A program made the position numbers and the translations under genes. From the NCBI RefSeq assembly GCF_038396755.1, contig NZ_CP149822.1, positions 2,170,001 to 2,234,000 of the forward strand: 64,000 nucleotides of DNA. The letters are read 5' to 3'. The DNA is from Chitinophaga pollutisoli. Its GTDB lineage: Bacteria > Bacteroidota > Bacteroidia > Chitinophagales > Chitinophagaceae. The notes below the pieces were generated by a model. That model saw only the letters and a list, made by a program, of their open reading frames with translations, had not been told where the DNA came from and made no database searches. Below are positions 27,758 to 36,000 of the stretch, piece by piece; the first letter of the stretch is position 1; each line of letters starts with the position of its first letter.

Positions 27758-28961
27758 ACTTACTGATCACGAGTGATGCATTGTTGCCGCCAAACCCGAA
27801 GGAGTTGGACACCACGTTTTGCACGGGCGACGCTTCCAGCAGGCGTGTTTCCGGCGAGATGCGCAGCTCTTCCATGCGCCCGGTAAAATTAAGGTTCGGC
27901 CATATCATCTGCCGGTTGATCGACAACACGGAATAGATGGCCTCTATGGCTCCGGCTGCCGCGAGGGTATGACCGGTAAAAGGTTTGGTGGAACTGAACG
28001 AAGGAACGTCGTCTCCGAAGAGCCGCTCCAAAGCCCGGCCTTCCGACACGTCGTTATTCAACGTTGCCGTACCATGAACGTTGATGTACTGCACATCCGC
28101 CACCGTGCGCCCGCTCATGGCCAGCGCTTTCCGCATGGCCTCAAACGCGCCGTCGCCCTCGGGGGAGGGAGATGTGGGGTGGAAGGCCTCGTTGGTATTG
28201 CACCACCCGCTCAGTTCGGCCATGGGCCTTGCCTTGCGGCGCTGCGCGAAACTTTCCGATTCCAGCACCAGGTATGCCGCGCCTTCTCCGAGGTTCAGGC
28301 CATTGCGGTCTTTATCGAAAGGCATGCAGTGTCGCTTGTCGATATTCTTCAGTGAGTTGAATCCGTTGATGGTAAAACGCGTAAGGGCCTCCGTTCCGCC
28401 GCATACCGCCCTTTCCACGAGCCCCGCGCGGATAAGCCGCGCGCCGTACATCAGCGCATTGGCGGAAGAAGAACATGCGGTGCTGATCGTGGTAACGTAT
28501 GTAGTGAAGCCCACCCGGTCGGCGATGCGCTGGGTGCAATCCGCGCAGTCCAGCGTATCGATGAGCTGCAGGAAGGTTCCTTCTTTTTCGGGGTCGAGGA
28601 TATCGAAGTAAATTTTCTCGGTATCGCACATGCCGCCTACCGTAGAGGCGTTGATGAATGCGGTGGGAGTGTCGCGGGCATCGTTGATGCCCGCGGAAAA
28701 CAAAGCTTCCTGCATGGCCACCAGCCCGAGGAGCGTGGTTCGGGTGAAGCCGGTGGCGTCGGTCAGACCGGCCATTTCCGCTAATTCCTCCGAGCTGCAC
28801 TTTACCTCGCCTACCGGTAACTTGCCCGCATGAATGGTATCCACATATTGCGCATACCCGATGCCGGTCCGTTGCGCCCGGAGGCTGCGGAAATTCTCCT
28901 CCACGTTATTCCCGATGGCGGAGACCATACCCATCCCTGTTATCAGCACACGTTCTGCCAT
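27747..28961 (-). CDS. Beta-ketoacyl-ACP synthase (FabF-like), catalytically complete
   Basis: A 404-residue ketosynthase that extends acyl-ACP by two carbons. The Cys-His-His triad is present: C163 in STACSSSAN, H296 in INVHGTATLNND and H331 in KPFTGHTLAAAG. Starts MAERVLITGMGMVSAIG, the usual FabF-type N-terminus. The gene begins 13 bases after the ACP stop and overlaps the chain length factor. In aryl polyene, flexirubin and resorcinol clusters of Bacteroidota such KS/CLF pairs make the polyene or alkyl chain. The product here is not known. Confidence 0.88.
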   Translation of the reverse strand: MAERVLITGMGMVSAIGNNVEENFRSLRAQRTGIGYAQYVDTIHAGKLPVGEVKCSSEELAEMAGLTDATGFTRTTLLGLVAMQEALFSAGINDARDTPTAFINASTVGGMCDTEKIYFDILDPEKEGTFLQLIDTLDCADCTQRIADRVGFTTYVTTISTACSSSANALMYGARLIRAGLVERAVCGGTEALTRFTINGFNSLKNIDKRHCMPFDKDRNGLNLGEGAAYLVLESESFAQRRKARPMAELSGWCNTNEAFHPTSPSPEGDGAFEAMRKALAMSGRTVADVQYINVHGTATLNNDVSEGRALERLFGDDVPSFSSTKPFTGHTLAAAGAIEAIYSVLSINRQMIWPNLNFTGRMEELRISPETRLLEASPVQNVVSNSFGFGGNNASLVISKYGN

Positions 28962-28974
28962 ACGGTTCCGCGGA

Positions 28975-29232
28975 TCAGGCCGCCTGTTTGCTCATGATGA
29001 ATTCCGCCATGGATTGTACGCTCTGAAGGATTTTACGGCCTTCACGCGGGTCTTCCACTTTGATCTTGTAGTTTCTTTCCAGCAGCACCATCAGTTCCAG
29101 CGAGTCGATGCTGTCGAGGCCGAGGCCTTCGCCGAACAGGGGGGCATTGTCGTCAATGTCTTCCGGTTTGGTATCCTGAAGGTTCAGCGCTTCGATAATC
29201 TGCTGTTTGAGTTTCAGTTTTAATGCTTCCAT
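28975..29232 (-). CDS. Acyl carrier protein
   Basis: An 85-residue, acidic, four-helix protein. The phosphopantetheine attachment site is Ser41 in LGLDSIDSLELMVLLE. It should carry the growing acyl chain for the KS/CLF and ketosynthase III enzymes in this cluster. It lies between the ABC permease (78 bases away) and the ketosynthase gene, in the same orientation. Confidence 0.92.
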   Translation of the reverse strand: MEALKLKLKQQIIEALNLQDTKPEDIDDNAPLFGEGLGLDSIDSLELMVLLERNYKIKVEDPREGRKILQSVQSMAEFIMSKQAA

Positions 29233-29310
29233 GTTGTTGTAGGTTTTACGCCTGTGGCGTATTCCAGCGGGTAAAATTAGTTGTTTTACCGCTGTTATGA
29301 AAATTGTTAT

Positions 29311-30603
29311 TTATCCGATCCTGCGTTGCTCTACCACAGCGGCCACCAGCAGCATGGCCCCGCCGCATCCCAGCAGCTTCGCCAGATCTGGGAGCACATA
29401 CCGGATATGGCCGTTACGCAAGTAAATGTCGTTGATGGCATCCAGGCCCCAGCTGAGGGGCGACAACCGGCCGATCAGCTGCATCGATTCCGGCATGATC
29501 TCCAACGGAATCCAGATGCCGCCGATAGCGCTCAGGATCACAATGCTCACCGCACCGAAATTGAGCGCCTGGTTAGGGGTCTTGAAAATCGTGCCGATCA
29601 GTATCCCGTATGCCGTGGCCGTTACACCGATGCTGGCGGCCACCAGAAATCCTGCGGCATGGTCCACACCTACCTGCAATTTGGGCAATCCCAGCTGCGG
29701 CAGCAGGTACAATCCCACAAGGATCATCAGGTAAAACTGTACGGTACAAATGCCGACGAAAAACAACAGTTTGCCCGTCAGCACCGACAGGAAATTGCCG
29801 GGGATGAGTTTCATCCGCACAAGGCTCCCGTCTTCCCGCTCCCGGATCATATTCCCCGCAATAGGGATCACGATGAAGAACATCGCAAAAATGCTCCAGG
29901 CCGGAACGTTGTGTTGTACAGAATTGGAAATCACATCAATTTGCTTTCCCTCTCCCAGGCTTGTTTCCCGGAGCGCCACGGCTTTGAGGCGGATGGCGGG
30001 GAAAGTATCCTGGTTAAGGCTGTCGCGGCTGCGGAGTTGCAGCTGGATTCGCTCCAGCAGCAGATCGGTTTCCACCTGCGTGAGAAAATTATCCAACGCC
30101 TGGTGGATCGCGCTTTTGAATGCTTTCTTGGCGGCGGGGTCGAAATACAACTGTACGGCCAGGGAATCGTTGGACAGGGCCTTCACAGGCAATTGCGACG
30201 GCAGGCCCATTCTTTTCGAAATATCGTTTACAATTTTATTGGCATTACTGACGATCTCTGCCGTTGCGCCTTTGGGGATGGTGATGCTGATCTTATACTT
30301 TCCTTCCGCCACCATTTCCTTCGCCTGTTCTTCCGACAATGGCTGCCCGTCAATGGAATCGATGACGTGGAATTGCCCGCCCTGCTGCAATCCCTCGCGG
30401 ACGTACCGCGCCAGCCGGCCATGGTCGTTATCAACGGTAAGGATATCGAACTGCACTTCCTGGTAATCTTTGAAAGGCGCGTCCTGGATGAGGGCCATCA
30501 CGGTGATGAGCACGAGCGGCATGGCGAACAGCAGCGCCAGCCCCGCTTTGTCGCGGCGCAGCAGTAACCATTCTTTGCGTATCGTGGCGATGATCCTTAA
30601 CAT
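29311..30603 (-). CDS. ABC-2 type transporter permease
   Basis: A 430-residue membrane protein counted from the ATG at 30603 (MLRIIATIRKEWLLLRRDKAG); a longer frame to 30675 would overlap the ATPase gene and lacks homology-like sequence. One N-terminal membrane helix (LALLFAMPLVLITVMALI), a large extracytoplasmic domain (about 55-235) and five further helices near the C-terminus (from WSIFAMFFIVIPIAGNMIRERED) match the ABC-2/NodJ-like exporter type. With the ATPase 14 bases upstream it probably exports the lipid product of the cluster or moves it to the outer membrane. Confidence 0.88.
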   Translation of the reverse strand: MLRIIATIRKEWLLLRRDKAGLALLFAMPLVLITVMALIQDAPFKDYQEVQFDILTVDNDHGRLARYVREGLQQGGQFHVIDSIDGQPLSEEQAKEMVAEGKYKISITIPKGATAEIVSNANKIVNDISKRMGLPSQLPVKALSNDSLAVQLYFDPAAKKAFKSAIHQALDNFLTQVETDLLLERIQLQLRSRDSLNQDTFPAIRLKAVALRETSLGEGKQIDVISNSVQHNVPAWSIFAMFFIVIPIAGNMIREREDGSLVRMKLIPGNFLSVLTGKLLFFVGICTVQFYLMILVGLYLLPQLGLPKLQVGVDHAAGFLVAASIGVTATAYGILIGTIFKTPNQALNFGAVSIVILSAIGGIWIPLEIMPESMQLIGRLSPLSWGLDAINDIYLRNGHIRYVLPDLAKLLGCGGAMLLVAAVVEQRRIG

Positions 30604-30617
30604 GTTTGCTATACTTT

Positions 30618-31364
30618 TTAATCCCGCACGGCATGGCCGGTGTAATGGAGGAACACGTCTTCCAGGTTGCGGCAATGGCCGTGGCGGCCGATCAGGCCGG
30701 AGGGCGTACCCTGGGTCACCAGTTTCCCTTCGTCGATGATGGCCACTTCGTCACATATCTGTTCTGCTTCTTCGAGCAGGTGTGATGTATAAATTACACT
30801 GTTTCCTTTCGCGTTGTAATCCCGCAGGAACTGCAGGATCATGCTGCGCGACTGCACATCTACCCCGGCCGTGGGCTCGTCGAGCACCAGGAGCCTGGGC
30901 TCATGGAGGATCGACGCGATGATGTTGGCGCGCCGTTTCATCCCGCCAGAAAACTTCCCGGTTTCCTTATGCGCCGCTTTCTCCAGCCCGAACGCTTCGA
31001 GATGGTGCATGATTTTATCTTTTAGCGGGCGGCCGCTGAAGCCGTACAGATTCCCAAAGTAGCGGAGGTTTTCGAAAGCCGTGAGCTGCGGGTAAAGCGC
31101 GATCCGCTGGGGCACCACACCGATAACCCTTTTGATGGCTTCCCGGTTGGCGGGTGTTTGCGCCATGCCAAGGATTTCGACGGAACCGCCGGTAGGTTCC
31201 ACCAGTCCGCAAAGGATGGAGATCGTCGTGGTTTTACCGGCGCCGTTTGGCCCCAGGAGGCCGGCGATCTTCCCTTCCGCGAATGCGCACGAAAGCCCGG
31301 AGAGACTGGGGACCAGTGCTCCTGCGTAGGTTTTCTGCAGATCCTTCACGGCAATGCTGTTCAT
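30618..31364 (-). CDS. ABC transporter ATP-binding protein
   Basis: A 248-residue ATPase with Walker A (LLGPNGAGKTTT, about 36-47), the signature FSGGMKRRANI (about 141) and Walker B (LLVLDEPTAGVD, about 163), then the H-loop TSHLLEEAEQIC. It belongs to the drug/lipid exporter subfamily partnered with ABC-2 permeases. It sits 11 bases after the BtrH-like gene and directly before its permease. Confidence 0.93.
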   Translation of the reverse strand: MNSIAVKDLQKTYAGALVPSLSGLSCAFAEGKIAGLLGPNGAGKTTTISILCGLVEPTGGSVEILGMAQTPANREAIKRVIGVVPQRIALYPQLTAFENLRYFGNLYGFSGRPLKDKIMHHLEAFGLEKAAHKETGKFSGGMKRRANIIASILHEPRLLVLDEPTAGVDVQSRSMILQFLRDYNAKGNSVIYTSHLLEEAEQICDEVAIIDEGKLVTQGTPSGLIGRHGHCRNLEDVFLHYTGHAVRD

Positions 31365-31375
31365 GTCGGCTATCT

Positions 31376-32374
31376 TCAGAGTTTAACGGTGGACAAGCGG
31401 CGGAATACATTTTCTTCCTGGCCGGCGATTTGAACAAGCATTTTGCTCAGTTCGCCGTACGAAACGTTGTCAGCTGAGCGGGCTTTGCAGACGCGCCCGG
31501 CATTTGCGGCGAAGTTACGCCAGCTGTCGCCAACGATGGTGAGCTCGCGGCCGATATCGTTCAGTTCGGGTTTATCAAGGAGAGATCCGGCTTCCTGGAG
31601 GAATGCGGCGTACATGAAGCGGAACCCTGCGCCGCCGGTCCCGATTTCTTCCTGCATGCGGATGATATTGCCCAGGTAGAGCGCCGCGCGGCGGTCGCCC
31701 ACTTTAGCGGGGTAGTCTTTCACCCGGTTGGCGAGGAAGCGGATGCCTTTCACGCCGAACATGGGCACGGGGATTTTGAGCATGTAATGGCATGCCTGCG
31801 CGATGCCGGCCTTGATGGGTTCATTGAAGTCCACTTCCTGCGGAACGTTCAAGGGGTAATACATCTTCCCTTTGGGGGCAGGAAACCCTTTTGCGAAGCG
31901 GGCGCGGATGAGGCTTTCGGTATCGATCCGGGTAACGGTGTCCATGATCGGATCGGAAACGAGGTAGTCGTCTCCGTCTTTTCCATATACTACGAGGTTA
32001 TGGGCGTTGAAATGGAAACGGTAGGATTCGGGGAAGTAGGGAAGATAGTACACGCTGGACTGCATGCCCACCGGAACGCCCTTGTCGATCATCTGGTCGA
32101 GGGCTTTCATGGCTTTATCGACACTGCCGAACTTGTGCGATTCCATTTCCACGCCGAGCCTTTTACAGGCGCGGGCGAAGATGGCGCCGGGCCAGATGCG
32201 GTAGGTGGAGCCGGGCACCCCGTTCACTTTCACGAAAGGCAGGTGGCCGAAAAAAATACCCGCCCCGATACCAAAGGCCATGGGCTCGCTGATGTGGAGA
32301 CCATGATGGCCGAAGAGGTTGGATATTACGCCGCTTTCACAGTGGGCGGTTTGCGTGTGGCTGAATTGTGTCAT
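31376..32374 (-). CDS. BtrH N-terminal domain protein, probable ACP-dependent acyltransferase
   Basis: A 332-residue protein. The N-terminal half resembles the BtrH domain (cysteine-peptidase-like fold) with a likely nucleophile Cys12 in the segment AHCESGVISN and the later conserved segments FHFNAHNLVVYGKD and DYLVSDPIMDT, which probably supply His and Asp. The C-terminal half resembles DUF4872. BtrH itself moves an acyl group from an acyl carrier protein to an aminoglycoside amine. By analogy this enzyme may move an acyl or aryl chain from the cluster ACP, or from DarB/DarA products, to an acceptor such as a hydroxyl. The reaction is inference; the domain call is fairly firm. Confidence 0.75.
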   Translation of the reverse strand: MTQFSHTQTAHCESGVISNLFGHHGLHISEPMAFGIGAGIFFGHLPFVKVNGVPGSTYRIWPGAIFARACKRLGVEMESHKFGSVDKAMKALDQMIDKGVPVGMQSSVYYLPYFPESYRFHFNAHNLVVYGKDGDDYLVSDPIMDTVTRIDTESLIRARFAKGFPAPKGKMYYPLNVPQEVDFNEPIKAGIAQACHYMLKIPVPMFGVKGIRFLANRVKDYPAKVGDRRAALYLGNIIRMQEEIGTGGAGFRFMYAAFLQEAGSLLDKPELNDIGRELTIVGDSWRNFAANAGRVCKARSADNVSYGELSKMLVQIAGQEENVFRRLSTVKL

Positions 32375-32383
32375 GTCTGTTGA

Positions 32384-32806
32384 TTATGCTGGGCGCTTGA
32401 AAGGAAGCAGTTCGCCGCTGCGGAGGGTACTGGCGGGGATGCCGAAGATTTCGGCATAGCGTTCGGTCATCTTATCGCTTAACCCTTTAAAAACCGACGG
32501 CTTCATATGCCGCTTCACCTGCCACTGGAACTTCCCGGCCTTGAGGGCCAGCAATGGCAGGTCGAGGAGTGTGCGCTCCATATAATAAGCAATGGGGCTG
32601 AGGGCGCCGGCTTCCACTTTGGCTTTGGTGTCGGCCACGCGCTGTTCGACTTCATCCCAGGCCTGGCTGAGCGCTACGTTTTCCGGTTCCCAGCCGATGC
32701 TGGTGGCCGTGGTGTAATCGCCCTGATGGTCCACTGCGTAGAAAAGTTGCTTGAACGTACCGTGGTGCAGGTTGTCGCCGTCCTGCGGAACTTCATCTTT
32801 TTTCAT
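32384..32806 (-). CDS. Small conserved protein of dar/flexirubin-type clusters, function unknown
   Basis: A 140-residue soluble protein without signal peptide or membrane segment, helical by eye, with a His/Asp-rich N-terminus (DGDNLHHGTFKQLFYAVDHQGDY). I know of no assigned function. It is tightly linked to the BtrH-like gene (9 bases) and sits below darB, separated from it by 120 bases that contain a strong stem-loop. The conserved placement in the operon suggests a role with the neighbouring acyl-transfer or cyclisation enzymes. Confidence 0.6.
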   Translation of the reverse strand: MKKDEVPQDGDNLHHGTFKQLFYAVDHQGDYTTATSIGWEPENVALSQAWDEVEQRVADTKAKVEAGALSPIAYYMERTLLDLPLLALKAGKFQWQVKRHMKPSVFKGLSDKMTERYAEIFGIPASTLRSGELLPFKRPA

Positions 32807-32854
32807 GTTGTTGCAGTTTTTTGATGAGGGATCAGCCCCCTGATATTATTTGAA

Positions 32855-32892
32855 ATGCAGCAGGCACCGGTATTATCCGGCGGCTGCTGCAT
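32855..32892. other. Intra-operon stem-loop between darB and the next gene
   Basis: ATGCAGCAG (32855-32863) pairs with CTGCTGCAT (32884-32892), with an inner CCGG/CCGG pairing around a six-base loop. No T-run follows, so it looks more like an RNA processing or stability element than a terminator. Confidence 0.6.
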
Positions 32893-32926
32893 GGAAATTC
32901 GCTTGTGTATCGTCAGACCGCGGCGG

Positions 32927-34063
32927 TTAAACGACGGTGATGCCTGCGTATGCGTAAGAGAAACGCGCGCTTTCGGGCACCATCATCACGATCGTATCAC
33001 CTTTTTTCAGTTTGCCCTGGTTCAGCAGTTCCTCCAGCATGAAATACGGGGAAGCCGTGCCTACGTTGCCCACGCGGGTGAGGTTGGTAAACCATTTCTC
33101 CTGCGGGATATACGCTCCCACGCGATTAATCTCCTCATCGATCTTCGAACGGAAGAATTCGGAAGAGAGGTGCGGCAGGAACCAGGTGAGCTTGTCGATG
33201 TCGATGTTGTATTTCTCCACCAGCTGTTTCCACATTTTAGCACCGGAAGGCACGATGTTCTTGCCGAGCAGGCGGGTATCCTGTTTGAAGGAGAACACGC
33301 TGTTGGCGGACCACTCTTCCGGCGTCATGTCGGTCCAGCCTTTGGTGGAACCGTCTTCATTTTTCACCGCGCCGGCATACATGCAGGTTTCCAGTTCATG
33401 GGCGTAGGAAGCGATTTCCACCCAATCTACCCGCAGGCTGAGCCCTTCTTCGTTGGGTGTGTCCTGGAACAGGGCGGCGCTGGCGCCATCGGAGAGCATC
33501 CAGCGGAGGAAGTCTTTTTCGAAGGCGATGATGGGATTTTCGGTGAGATTTTTCAGGTTTTCCGTTTCCGGTTCGAAGTTGCGGGAGAGCAGCCAGGCGG
33601 AGAATTTCTCGGAGCCGGTGCTCACAGCGTTGGCCGTATTGCCGCATTTCACGGACATCCAGGCGTATTTGAAGGCTTGCATGCCGGCGGCGCAAGCACC
33701 GGTGGCGGCGATGAGCTCCACGGGCTGGCATTTCAGGATGCCGTGCACCATGGCGGCGTGGTTGGGCAGCATCTGGTCGGGGCTGGTTGTGCCGCAGGCC
33801 AGGAGCTGCATTTCGGTGATCGGAAATTTATCGTCGAAAAGTGACTGTACGGCATTGGCGGTCATCTCCGCGTTGGTGTGCGTGCTGTTGCCTGCTTTGT
33901 CCTGTGCGTAATAACGCGTCTTGATCTTGTTGTTTCCCAGGATGATATTTCTCGCCCGGGAAGGTTTACCATCCACCATACCGAGGATGCTTTCCATTTC
34001 TTCATTCGCTACCGGCTCGTTCGGCAAAAATTTGGAGAGCCTCGTTATATATACTTCTTTCAT
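32927..34063 (-). CDS. darB: Ketosynthase III DarB, dialkylresorcinol-type condensing enzyme
   Basis: A 378-residue FabH-like enzyme. The catalytic triad is Cys124 (ATGACAAGMQ), His298 (FLPHLSSEFF) and Asn333 (RVGNVGTAS). DarB-type enzymes condense two acyl chains to a diketone-type intermediate that DarA helps turn into a cyclohexanedione/dialkylresorcinol. The N-terminus MKEVYITRLSKFLPNEPVANEEME and overall length match DarB. It follows darA by 105 bases in the same direction, which supports the assignment of both. Confidence 0.87.
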   Translation of the reverse strand: MKEVYITRLSKFLPNEPVANEEMESILGMVDGKPSRARNIILGNNKIKTRYYAQDKAGNSTHTNAEMTANAVQSLFDDKFPITEMQLLACGTTSPDQMLPNHAAMVHGILKCQPVELIAATGACAAGMQAFKYAWMSVKCGNTANAVSTGSEKFSAWLLSRNFEPETENLKNLTENPIIAFEKDFLRWMLSDGASAALFQDTPNEEGLSLRVDWVEIASYAHELETCMYAGAVKNEDGSTKGWTDMTPEEWSANSVFSFKQDTRLLGKNIVPSGAKMWKQLVEKYNIDIDKLTWFLPHLSSEFFRSKIDEEINRVGAYIPQEKWFTNLTRVGNVGTASPYFMLEELLNQGKLKKGDTIVMMVPESARFSYAYAGITVV

Positions 34064-34168
34064 CGCAGTGAGTTGTCCTTTTTTGTCGATCTGAAGAGAC
34101 GGCGCCGGGGCGCCGGAATCATTTCAGGGTTGTTAAATTGTTTAAGCGGCCGTAAATATAGAATTTTA

Positions 34169-35094
34169 TCAGTTTTCGCGCAGCTGTATTCCTTTGTAAT
34201 ATGTTACATCGCGGTTAAGCTTCTTCTTTCCAAACGTGAGCTGCAACCATCCTGCGATGGTGGTAAACGGGCTCAGGATCGGGATGGCGGCGAGGAGGAT
34301 CACGCGGTACATGGTAACGCGGGCCTGGCGGGCTGGATGCCCCGGTTCGCCGGCTTTGCTGATATAATTGGCCCAGAACCGGAAAGGTTTCACACCGCGC
34401 ATTTCGAGCACGATGAGGCCCGGGTCCACTTCCACGCTGTTCAGCGCGAGGAGGTCCTGGTGCAGGTTTCCGTAGTTCCCCGTGCCGAGGGCATTACCGA
34501 TTGGCTCCGCAAACCTGGCCGATTCCACGATTTCCTTCTCCTGCACACCGGCAGGCGGGAAGATGAAAAACGCATCTTTTTTGCCTTTGGTGGCCCAGCG
34601 GAGGATCGTGATGAGGGAAACGAGGTTGGGATGCTTGTCGACCAGCGCTATATGCCCCGCCAAATGCGCGCCGGCGGCGTGGAGATAGCGTTTCACCTTC
34701 TCCTGCGCGTTGATCCACATATTGCGGCAGCCGAGCAGGGTGACCACGGGTTTCCCTTTCAGCAGGCGCTTCCCTTCCTCGCTTTGCAGGAAAGCGGCGA
34801 CGGGTTGCGAAGGCGACAGGAACCAGGGCTGATAAGCCAGTAAAACCAGGTCGAAATGCTCGTCCGGATTAACTTTCAGGGGTTGGATGGCCCGGGGTTT
34901 GGCCAGCACGGTTTCCGGCATGGTATCGAAAAAACCTGTTTGGGCCAGGGAAAAGGAAAATCCTTTACCGGCGCGATTTCCTCGAACTGTATCTCCGCCT
35001 TGCCCTGCAATGGCGCTAACACATGATCAATGATTCTCTTCAGCTGGCCCGTTTGGGTGTAGTACACCACTAATATCTTCGGAAGTTGACTCAT
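34169..35094 (-). CDS. darA: Dialkylresorcinol condensing enzyme DarA, interrupted by a one-base frameshift
   Basis: DarA works with DarB to form the resorcinol/cyclohexanedione ring. The true start is the ATG at 35094 (MSQLPKILVVYYTQTGQ, a flavodoxin-like first strand and loop). The frame breaks at the run of six A (plus strand) 34929-34934. With one more base the junction reads PWPKQVFFDTMPETVLAKP and the protein is 308 residues with the DarA segments LVLLAYQPWFLSPSQPVAAF, LLGCRNMWINAQEKVKRYL and a C-terminal membrane-like stretch (VILLAAIPILSPFTTIAGWL) before NRDVTYYKGIQL. First gene of the cluster. A homopolymer sequencing error is the likeliest cause of the break. Confidence 0.85.
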
Positions 35095-35125
35095 ATACGG
35101 CAGTCGTATGTTCCAATAAAATCTG

Positions 35126-35133
35126 CAAACATA
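35126..35133 (-). promoter_or_regulatory. Predicted -7 box for the dar operon
   Basis: On the minus strand TATGTTTG matches TAnnTTTG, 31 bases before the darA ATG and within the 57-base gap after the GIN-domain gene. This would allow the dar operon to be transcribed separately from its upstream neighbour. Confidence 0.6.
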
Positions 35134-35151
35134 CAAAAGTTTTTCAATTCG

Positions 35152-35865
35152 TTATTGCTTGTGGACGCCGCCCGATCCCATCTTGTTGAGATTGACGGAC
35201 GGTTCTCCTTTATAATATATATCGCCCGAGCCCATGATCGAGGCTTTAATGGCGCGGCTGGCATGGAGTTTTACGTTACCGCTGCCGGCGATGTTCACGT
35301 CGGCAGTTTCGGACAGCAGTTCGGAGGCGTCGCAATTGCCGCTGCCGGCAATGTCCACACTCAGGTCGCGGGTTTCGCCTTTTACTTCCACATCACCCGC
35401 ACCGGCGATATTCACCCGGACTTCAGGAGCGCTGAAGCCGCCTTCCAGGTCGCCGCTACCAGCGATGCTGAGTTTCACAGGCACATCGTTGGTGAAATGG
35501 CCTTCTATTTTAATATCACCCGATCCGGCGGCCTCCACCATGCTCAGGCGCTCGGTAGCGAGGTAAACCTTGACGTCTTTATTGGTACGGATGCTGACAT
35601 TGTTGCGGAATCGAACCCGGAGCTTGTCGCCTTCTTCTATTAACTCAATGAACTGAAGAATATTGTCTTCTGCTTCGAGCTGGGCGGTTCCGCCGCGGCC
35701 CTGGGTAATATATACATCCATGCTGCCCGCAACTTCCAATTGGGCGAAGGGGCGTATAGAACGGTTTTCGGTGGCTATGCGGCCGCTTCCGCTAACCGAG
35801 TCACATGCCGTCATAAATGGCATTGCGCACAGGAGAAGGGCCATCAGCGTGAGTTGCATTTTCAT
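35152..35865 (-). CDS. GIN-domain (DUF2807) lipoprotein or exported protein
   Basis: A 237-residue exported protein with a lipoprotein-type signal (LLLCAMPFMTACDS, Cys about 21). The rest is a right-handed beta-helix-like repeat of about 20-residue units with a recurring SGSGD/AGSGN turn (VEAAGSGDIKIEG, SIAGSGDLEGG, NIAGAGDVEVKG, DIAGSGNCDA, NIAGSGNVKLHA, SIMGSGDIYYKG), which is the hallmark of the head-GIN/DUF2807 family. These are surface or periplasmic proteins of Bacteroidota of unclear role. It stands between guaA (divergent) and the dar operon (same strand, 57 bases downstream). Confidence 0.85.
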   Translation of the reverse strand: MKMQLTLMALLLCAMPFMTACDSVSGSGRIATENRSIRPFAQLEVAGSMDVYITQGRGGTAQLEAEDNILQFIELIEEGDKLRVRFRNNVSIRTNKDVKVYLATERLSMVEAAGSGDIKIEGHFTNDVPVKLSIAGSGDLEGGFSAPEVRVNIAGAGDVEVKGETRDLSVDIAGSGNCDASELLSETADVNIAGSGNVKLHASRAIKASIMGSGDIYYKGEPSVNLNKMGSGGVHKQ

Positions 35866-35985
35866 ACAGCAGTTGATTTAGAACGAGGGTATGGGCGAAA
35901 AATACGATAAAATCTCCAGATAGGGTACTTCCGGCAATTTCGCGCGAATCTGTGGGAAAGCAAAATCCGAAGTCCGAAATTCCTT

Positions 35986-35993
35986 TATCTTTG
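35986..35993 (+). promoter_or_regulatory. -7 box of guaA, giving a nearly leaderless mRNA
   Basis: TATCTTTG matches TAnnTTTG exactly and ends only 7 bases before the guaA ATG at 36001. Transcription would then start at or within a few bases of the start codon. Confidence 0.7.
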
Positions 35994-36000
35994 CACCACC

